DNA of 64,000 nt, taken from assembly GCF_000720635.1 (NCBI RefSeq), contig NZ_JOCF01000028.1, positions 1 to 64,000 on the forward strand, in the 5' to 3' direction. The notes beneath the pieces are model-generated. The model did no database searches, had not been told where the DNA came from, and saw nothing but the letters and a program-made list of their open reading frames with translations. This document shows positions 59,837 through 64,000 of this stretch, piece after piece (within the stretch, counting starts at the first letter, position 1; each line of letters opens with the position of its first letter). The stretch comes from Streptomyces sp. NRRL WC-3742 (GTDB taxonomy: Bacteria > Actinomycetota > Actinomycetes > Streptomycetales > Streptomycetaceae). The position numbers were made by a program, and so were the translations under genes.

Positions 59837-60400
59837 ATGAACACCACCACCGTTCCTGGGGGGCCTCCGGTGCCGAAGCCACTGCTGTTCCTGGACGTCG
59901 ACGGGGTGCTGAACCCGGTCTGCCCGCACCCGGACGCCGGATTCGACACGCACACCCTGCTCGGCTACGCCGTCCTGCTCAGCGACCGGCACGGCCGGTG
60001 GCTGCGCGAACTCGCCGGCACCTACGACCTCGTCTGGGCGACCACCTGGGAGGACCACGCCAACGAGCACATCGCCCCGGCGATCGGCCTCGACCCCCTC
60101 CCGGTGGTCCGCTTCACCGGCTACGTCCCCCAGCCCGGGGACCCGCGCGTCCCCCTGATGGAACTGTTCTCCGCCGCCAAGTGGGCCCCGCTGCTGCGCT
60201 ACGCCGCCGGGCGCCCCTTCGCCTGGGTCGACGACGTCATCCCCACCCGGCTGGTGCGCAACTCCCTCTGGCGCCGCGACCGCCTGCTGCTGCGCATCGA
60301 CCCCGGCCAGGGCCTGGAGCGCCACCACGTCGAGCGGCTGCTCACCCACCCGCCGCGCGAGCAGGTGCTCGGGGGACTCAGGGGGTCGGCAGCCAGCTGA
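59837..60400 (+). CDS. HAD-like phosphatase domain protein
   Basis: A 187-residue protein with the HAD nucleophile motif PLLFLDVDGVLN (Asp20, Asp22), WATTWEDHANEHI and a late acidic WVDDVIPTRL that supplies motif IV. Similar streptomycete proteins are annotated as HAD-domain secreted or hypothetical proteins. Start may be ATG 59837 or GTG 59870 (the latter has GGGGGG upstream). The 3' end overlaps the convergent CPBP gene by 23 bp. Confidence 0.8.
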   Translation: MNTTTVPGGPPVPKPLLFLDVDGVLNPVCPHPDAGFDTHTLLGYAVLLSDRHGRWLRELAGTYDLVWATTWEDHANEHIAPAIGLDPLPVVRFTGYVPQPGDPRVPLMELFSAAKWAPLLRYAAGRPFAWVDDVIPTRLVRNSLWRRDRLLLRIDPGQGLERHHVERLLTHPPREQVLGGLRGSAAS

Positions 60401-61193
60401 CGTGCCCGGCGAGCAGCGCGTACCCGACGAAGGCCACCGTGTCGATCAGCGCGTGCGCCGCCACCAGCGGCATCACCCGCCCCCAGCGCCGGTACAGCAG
60501 GCAGAACACCGCCCCCATCACCATGTTGCCGACCAGCCCGCCGACCCCCTGGTACAGGTGGTACGAGCCGCGCAGCGCCGAGCTCGCCACCAGCATCGCC
60601 GGCCAGGACCACCCCCGGCGGCTCAGCCGGCGCAGCAGGTAGCCGAGGACGATGACCTCCTCGAGGATCGCGTTCTGCCAGGCCGACATCACCAGCACCG
60701 GCACCCGCCACCACACGTCCGGCAGCCCGGAGGGCGCCACCGTCAGGTTGTACCCGGCCGCCTGCGAGGCCAGGTACAGCACCAGCCCGGAGCCGCCGAT
60801 CGCCGCCGCCACGGCCGCGCCCCGGCCGAGGTCGCGCAGCTTCTGCCCGAGGTCGAAGCCCAGCACCCGCAGCGAGACGCCCTCACGCACCAGCAGGTAC
60901 CCGACGAGCGCGACGGGTGCCAGGCCACGGCAGATGTAGTAGAGCTGCCACACCAGGTCCAGCCAGGGCCGCCCCGGTGCCCGAGAGCCGTTGAGGGTGG
61001 CGACCTGCTGGCCCAGCTTGATCGGCTCGGTGAGCGAGCCCGCGAAGCTGATCAGCGCGCTGACCCCGCTGGCCCCGAGCGAGAGCGCCAGCACGATCAG
61101 CAGTTCCACACCGAGCAGCCGGCGGCTCGCCCTCACGCTCTCCGGGTCGGCCGGGTCGGCCGGCTCCGTCGGCTCGGTCGGGACGGTGGTCAC
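60378..61193 (-). CDS. CPBP-family intramembrane metalloprotease
   Basis: A 271-residue polytopic protein with about eight hydrophobic helices. The CPBP (Abi/Rce1-like) motifs are AILEEVIVLGYLLRR, RGSYHLYQGVGGL and AAHALIDTVAF, supplying the two glutamates and histidines of the metal site. Such proteases process prenylated or membrane peptides, and some give bacteriocin self-immunity; no bacteriocin gene is nearby. The GTG start has GGAG upstream. The N-terminus has TEPTEPADPADP repeats. Confidence 0.88.
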   Translation of the reverse strand: MTTVPTEPTEPADPADPESVRASRRLLGVELLIVLALSLGASGVSALISFAGSLTEPIKLGQQVATLNGSRAPGRPWLDLVWQLYYICRGLAPVALVGYLLVREGVSLRVLGFDLGQKLRDLGRGAAVAAAIGGSGLVLYLASQAAGYNLTVAPSGLPDVWWRVPVLVMSAWQNAILEEVIVLGYLLRRLSRRGWSWPAMLVASSALRGSYHLYQGVGGLVGNMVMGAVFCLLYRRWGRVMPLVAAHALIDTVAFVGYALLAGHVSWLPTP

Positions 61194-61275
61194 GGGGGCT
61201 CCAGGAGGGCGGTCGTCCCCACGGCCGACCAGCCGCAGGAACGATCATCCTGACACAGCGCCCCGGACAGGCCCC

Positions 61276-62781
61276 CTAGCCCACCGGCCAGGTGTGCACC
61301 GGCTCCCCCGTGCGCATGTGCTCGGCGTAGCGCCGGGTCATCGCGGCGAGCGCGGTCGGCCGGTCCATCCCGTACCGCTCGCGCAGCCGGTGGAAGGTGG
61401 CGCTCTGCCAGGAGGCGCCGTTGGTGCGGCGCAGGCAGCGCTGCTCGATGATGCCCAGGTACCGGTCCCGGTCGCCGGGCTCGACGCCCCACTCGTCCAG
61501 CCCCTGGTGGGCCATCGGCAGCAGCTCGTCCAGCACCAGGTCGACGGCCGGGACGGTGGCGAGCCCGCCTCCGCGGCCCGCCCGCCCGGAGCGCGGCCAC
61601 TGGAACACCGCGTCGATGCCGTAGCGGGCGCCCTGGCGGAAGTTCTCGTCCGCCTTCTCGAACGACAGCCGCGTCCACACCGGCCGGGGCTGCTCGGCGA
61701 GCACCCGCACCAGCCCGTAGTAGAAGGCCGCGTTGGCGAGGGTGTCGGCCACCGTCGGCCCGGCCGGCAGCGCCCGGTTCTCCACTCGCAGGTGCGCCAC
61801 CCCGCCGGCGACGTCGTAGACGGGCCGGTTCCAGCGGTAGATGGTGCCGTTGTGCAGCCGCATCTCGGCGAGCCTGGGCGCGCCACCGGAGGCCAGCACC
61901 TTCAGCGGGTCCTCGTCGTCGCAAATCGGCAGCAGCGCCGGGAAGTAGCGCAGGTTCTCCTCGAACAGGTCGTAGGCCGAGTCCACCCAGCGCTCGCCGA
62001 ACCAGGTGATCGGGCGCACGCCCTGCGCCTTGAGCTCCGCCGAGCGGGTGTCGCAGGCTTGCTGGAAGAGCACCGGACGGGTCTCGCGCCACAGCTCCCG
62101 CCCGAACAGGAAGGGCGAGTTGGCGCCGAGCGCCAGCTGCGGGCCGCAGATCGCCTGGGCGGCGTTCCAGACCGAGGAGAACCGCTGCGGGGTCACCTGG
62201 AGGTGCAGTTGCAGGGAGGTCGCGGCCGCCTCGGCGACCATGGTGATCGACTCCAGCTGGAGGTGCTCGACCCCCTCGATGTCCAGGGCGATCTCCTCGC
62301 CCCTGGCGGCCAGGATCTGGTCGCTGAGCAGGCTGTAGCGCTGGTTGCCGCTCATCGCGTCCAGCCCGGTGTGGCCGTGCTCCAGGGTCGGCAGGATGCC
62401 CACCATGACGATCCTGGCCCCGGCCTCGGCGGCCCGGCGGTCGGCGTAGCGCAGGCCCGTGTCGATCTCCTCGCGCAGGTCCTCGAAGACGTGCCCGCAG
62501 AGCCGGTGCGGCGCGATGTTGACCTCGATGTTGAACCGGCCGAGCTCGGTCTGGAAGTCGCTGGAGCCGATCGCGCTGAGCACCTGCGCGTTGTGCATCA
62601 CCGGCAGGCCCTGGTCGTCGGCCAGGTTGAGTTCGATCTCCAGGCCCATCACGGCGCGGGGCCGGTCGAAGCGGTTCTCGCTCAGCATCCGCCCGAGCGC
62701 GTCCTGGCATGCCTGGAGCTTGCGCCGGTACAGCTGCCGGTCCGCCAGATCCGCTCGTGTGGCCACGACCTTCTCGCCCAC
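61276..62781 (-). CDS. Glutamate-cysteine ligase family protein (GCS2-type)
   Basis: A 501-residue ATP-dependent carboxylate-amine ligase (GLEIELNLADDQGLPVMHNAQVL, TELGRFNIEVNIAPHRL, LQLHLQVTPQRFSSVWNAAQ, MRLHNGTIYRWNRPVYD). Streptomycetes use mycothiol, not glutathione, so the product could be gamma-glutamyl-cysteine for ergothioneine (EgtA-like) or another gamma-glutamyl amide. The GTG at 62781 has GGAGGAGGGG upstream. No egt genes are adjacent. The family is firm; the product is uncertain. Confidence 0.85.
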   Translation of the reverse strand: MGEKVVATRADLADRQLYRRKLQACQDALGRMLSENRFDRPRAVMGLEIELNLADDQGLPVMHNAQVLSAIGSSDFQTELGRFNIEVNIAPHRLCGHVFEDLREEIDTGLRYADRRAAEAGARIVMVGILPTLEHGHTGLDAMSGNQRYSLLSDQILAARGEEIALDIEGVEHLQLESITMVAEAAATSLQLHLQVTPQRFSSVWNAAQAICGPQLALGANSPFLFGRELWRETRPVLFQQACDTRSAELKAQGVRPITWFGERWVDSAYDLFEENLRYFPALLPICDDEDPLKVLASGGAPRLAEMRLHNGTIYRWNRPVYDVAGGVAHLRVENRALPAGPTVADTLANAAFYYGLVRVLAEQPRPVWTRLSFEKADENFRQGARYGIDAVFQWPRSGRAGRGGGLATVPAVDLVLDELLPMAHQGLDEWGVEPGDRDRYLGIIEQRCLRRTNGASWQSATFHRLRERYGMDRPTALAAMTRRYAEHMRTGEPVHTWPVG

Positions 62782-63155
62782 GGTTCCCCTCCTCCTGAAC
62801 CACCCGTCGACCGACCGTGCCACAGCATCATGCCCACCTCGAAGATCGATACCCGAATGGCTCTACTGGCTTGCAATGCAAGGCAACTGACGCGGATTCA
62901 CCAAATCTGTCAACTTGCCCGAGGCCACCGCCTGTGATAAACAGGTCACCCTGCGCATCTGTTCGAAGGAATTCGCACAGCGCGCCGGCCGGTCGCCCGT
63001 TCCCGCCCCGAGCCCCTCGTCGACGGCGGCGACAGCGCCGGCACCGCGATCCTGCACAACCGGACACGGCCAGGCTCCCGTCAATGCCGACGCACCCGCG
63101 CCACGCCGGTATGCCGCACTCGCACGCCGATCTCGCACGGAGGGCGGACCCCGCC
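62782..63155. other. Divergent intergenic region
   Basis: 374 bp with an AT-richer middle. CTTGCA-A-TGCAAG (62870-62882) is a perfect short palindrome, and TTCGAAGGAATTCG lies near 62963. An open frame runs in phase with the next gene but lacks coding character. The region probably holds promoters for both flanking genes. Confidence 0.35.
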
Positions 63156-63731
63156 ATGACTCTGCAGACCCCCCAGCCCCCACCGAGCGCGCTGCGCGCC
63201 GTCCTGGGGGCACTCGACTCGGAGACAGCGCTGCGCCAGCCGGCCGCCGCCGCACTACTCCATCCGACCGGCCCCCTGCTGCCCGCCCACCCGCTCGCCG
63301 TCCACGTCCTGGACGGCCCCCGGGCCGAACTCTCCGCCGCCCGCCGCACGGGCTGGCGCTTCCTGATCAAGGACGGTCCCGAGGTGGCCGCCGCCGCGGA
63401 GGTGGTGCAGAGCGCCGAGGGGCACACCTTCTCCCACTTCACCGCCGGCCCCTACCTCGACTCGACGGTCCGGGCGCTGCGCCAGGCGTGGCAGATCGCC
63501 CAGGGCTCCCGCGCCCAGCGCCGGCCCCGGCTGCTGACCTTCCCCGGCCAGTACGCGACGGCCCTGTGGCTGCACAGCCCCGAGGCCGACCCGTCCGCCG
63601 ACCTGCTGATCCCGCTCGCCCCGGCCCCGCTCGGCGTCACCGCCCACCGCGCCTACCCGGCGGCCGACCTGCTCCCCCTGCTCGCCCGCGCACCCCTGAC
63701 GGCGAGGCCCCTGCTGCTCGGCTCCCCCTGA
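63156..63731 (+). CDS. Hypothetical protein of 191 residues
   Basis: No family recognised. The sequence is soluble, Leu/Ala/Pro-rich and without signal peptide or membrane helix; notable segments are RRTGWRFLIKDGPEVAAAAEVV and GHTFSHFTAGPYLDSTVRALRQAW. GGAGG is 12 nt before the ATG. A strong terminator hairpin follows 20 bp after the stop. Confidence 0.6.
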   Translation: MTLQTPQPPPSALRAVLGALDSETALRQPAAAALLHPTGPLLPAHPLAVHVLDGPRAELSAARRTGWRFLIKDGPEVAAAAEVVQSAEGHTFSHFTAGPYLDSTVRALRQAWQIAQGSRAQRRPRLLTFPGQYATALWLHSPEADPSADLLIPLAPAPLGVTAHRAYPAADLLPLLARAPLTARPLLLGSP

Positions 63732-63750
63732 GCCGTCCGCGCAACCGCAC

Positions 63751-63779
63751 GGGCCGCCGGGCACCCCGCCCGGCGGCCC
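63751..63779 (+). terminator. 12-bp stem terminator
   Basis: GGGCCGCCGGGC (63751-63762) pairs exactly with 63768-63779 over the loop ACCCC. Confidence 0.8.
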
Positions 63780-64000
63780 GCCGCCGTACCCGCTCGACGC
63801 TCGCTCGACGGCCACTCGGACGGCCTCTCACCCTTTCGGAGGACTCCGCATGGCCCCTTTGGGCCATGCCGTGCCTGGCCCACCTGTGCGCACTTTCCCC
63901 CTCGGCCCACCTGAACGGGTGATCTCTACCCGGGAGTTGTGGCGCATGTCACCAAATACCTGCGCGCACGTCCCCGGATGCCGACACTGGGAACCAGCGT
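63780..64000. other. Window end, no gene seen
   Basis: 221 bp after the terminator. CGCTCGACG repeats near 63790-63810 are the only structure seen; the last 100 bp may be a promoter region of a gene outside the window. Confidence 0.3.

Noticed and set aside
56110..59955. A very long minus-strand frame of over 1,200 codons
   Set aside because: It spans three well-supported plus-strand genes (sugar porter, dienelactone hydrolase, MFS) and has no protein-like motifs.
60378..61193. CPBP protease as bacteriocin immunity protein
   Set aside because: No precursor peptide, modification enzyme or bacteriocin exporter is encoded nearby.

Overview
The window is very GC-rich with almost every third codon position G or C, uses many GTG starts and some TTG, and carries streptomycete hallmarks: a DmdR/IdeR-type iron box, a c-di-AMP riboswitch before a LysM/M23 cell-wall peptidase, an RNase Sa-like secreted ribonuclease and several leaderless genes. 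It fits a chromosome segment of the Streptomycetaceae (Streptomyces or Kitasatospora; the genus cannot be settled here). I see no tRNA, rRNA, intact insertion sequence, phage or CRISPR.

Left part (1-10.9 kb): one co-directional aromatic-catabolism cluster. A CoA ligase fused to a hotdog thioesterase, a two-domain salicylyl-CoA 5-hydroxylase-like flavoprotein, a nitrilase, gentisate 1,2-dioxygenase, a fumarylacetoacetate-hydrolase-family enzyme, maleate cis-trans isomerase, a PaaX-type regulator and an amidohydrolase. Together they can take a nitrile- or amide-linked hydroxybenzoate to salicylate, salicylyl-CoA, gentisate, maleylpyruvate, maleate and fumarate plus pyruvate, with no thiol-dependent isomerase.

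11-36.7 kb: mixed chromosomal genes. Two degenerate universal stress proteins, AlkB, a sugar ABC importer without its own ATPase beside an IclR regulator, a TetR/DUF2867 pair, the RNase, an AccD/AccA-like fusion, an SLT-type cell-wall protein, an HD protein, transporters, a degenerate histidine-kinase-like ATPase, PolX, the pseudouridine pair psuG/psuK, a secreted PNGase A-like glycoamidase, a Pip/ABC-2-like membrane protein and a GH13 glucosidase.

36.9-43.1 kb: two divergent operons (a PLP deaminase, a D-aminoacylase-like deacylase and KDPG aldolase on one side; KDG kinase, IclR and RidA on the other). The set fits oxidative breakdown of N-acetylglucosaminate/glucosaminate through KDG and KDPG to pyruvate and glyceraldehyde 3-phosphate. 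I regard it as the most interesting system in the window.

43-64 kb: an iron-regulated DUF2470 protein, the c-di-AMP-controlled M23 peptidase, MFS exporters, purB, MarR, a HipA-like kinase with DUF3037, NDH-2, an SGNH esterase, a MocR regulator divergent from flavin split-barrel genes, a sugar porter, dienelactone hydrolase, a HAD protein, a CPBP protease and a glutamate-cysteine ligase-family enzyme.

Two patterns cross gene boundaries. At least eight genes have short tandem duplications at or over their stop codon. At least nine genes have a -10-like hexamer 6 to 7 nt before the start codon and no ribosome binding site, which predicts leaderless transcripts.
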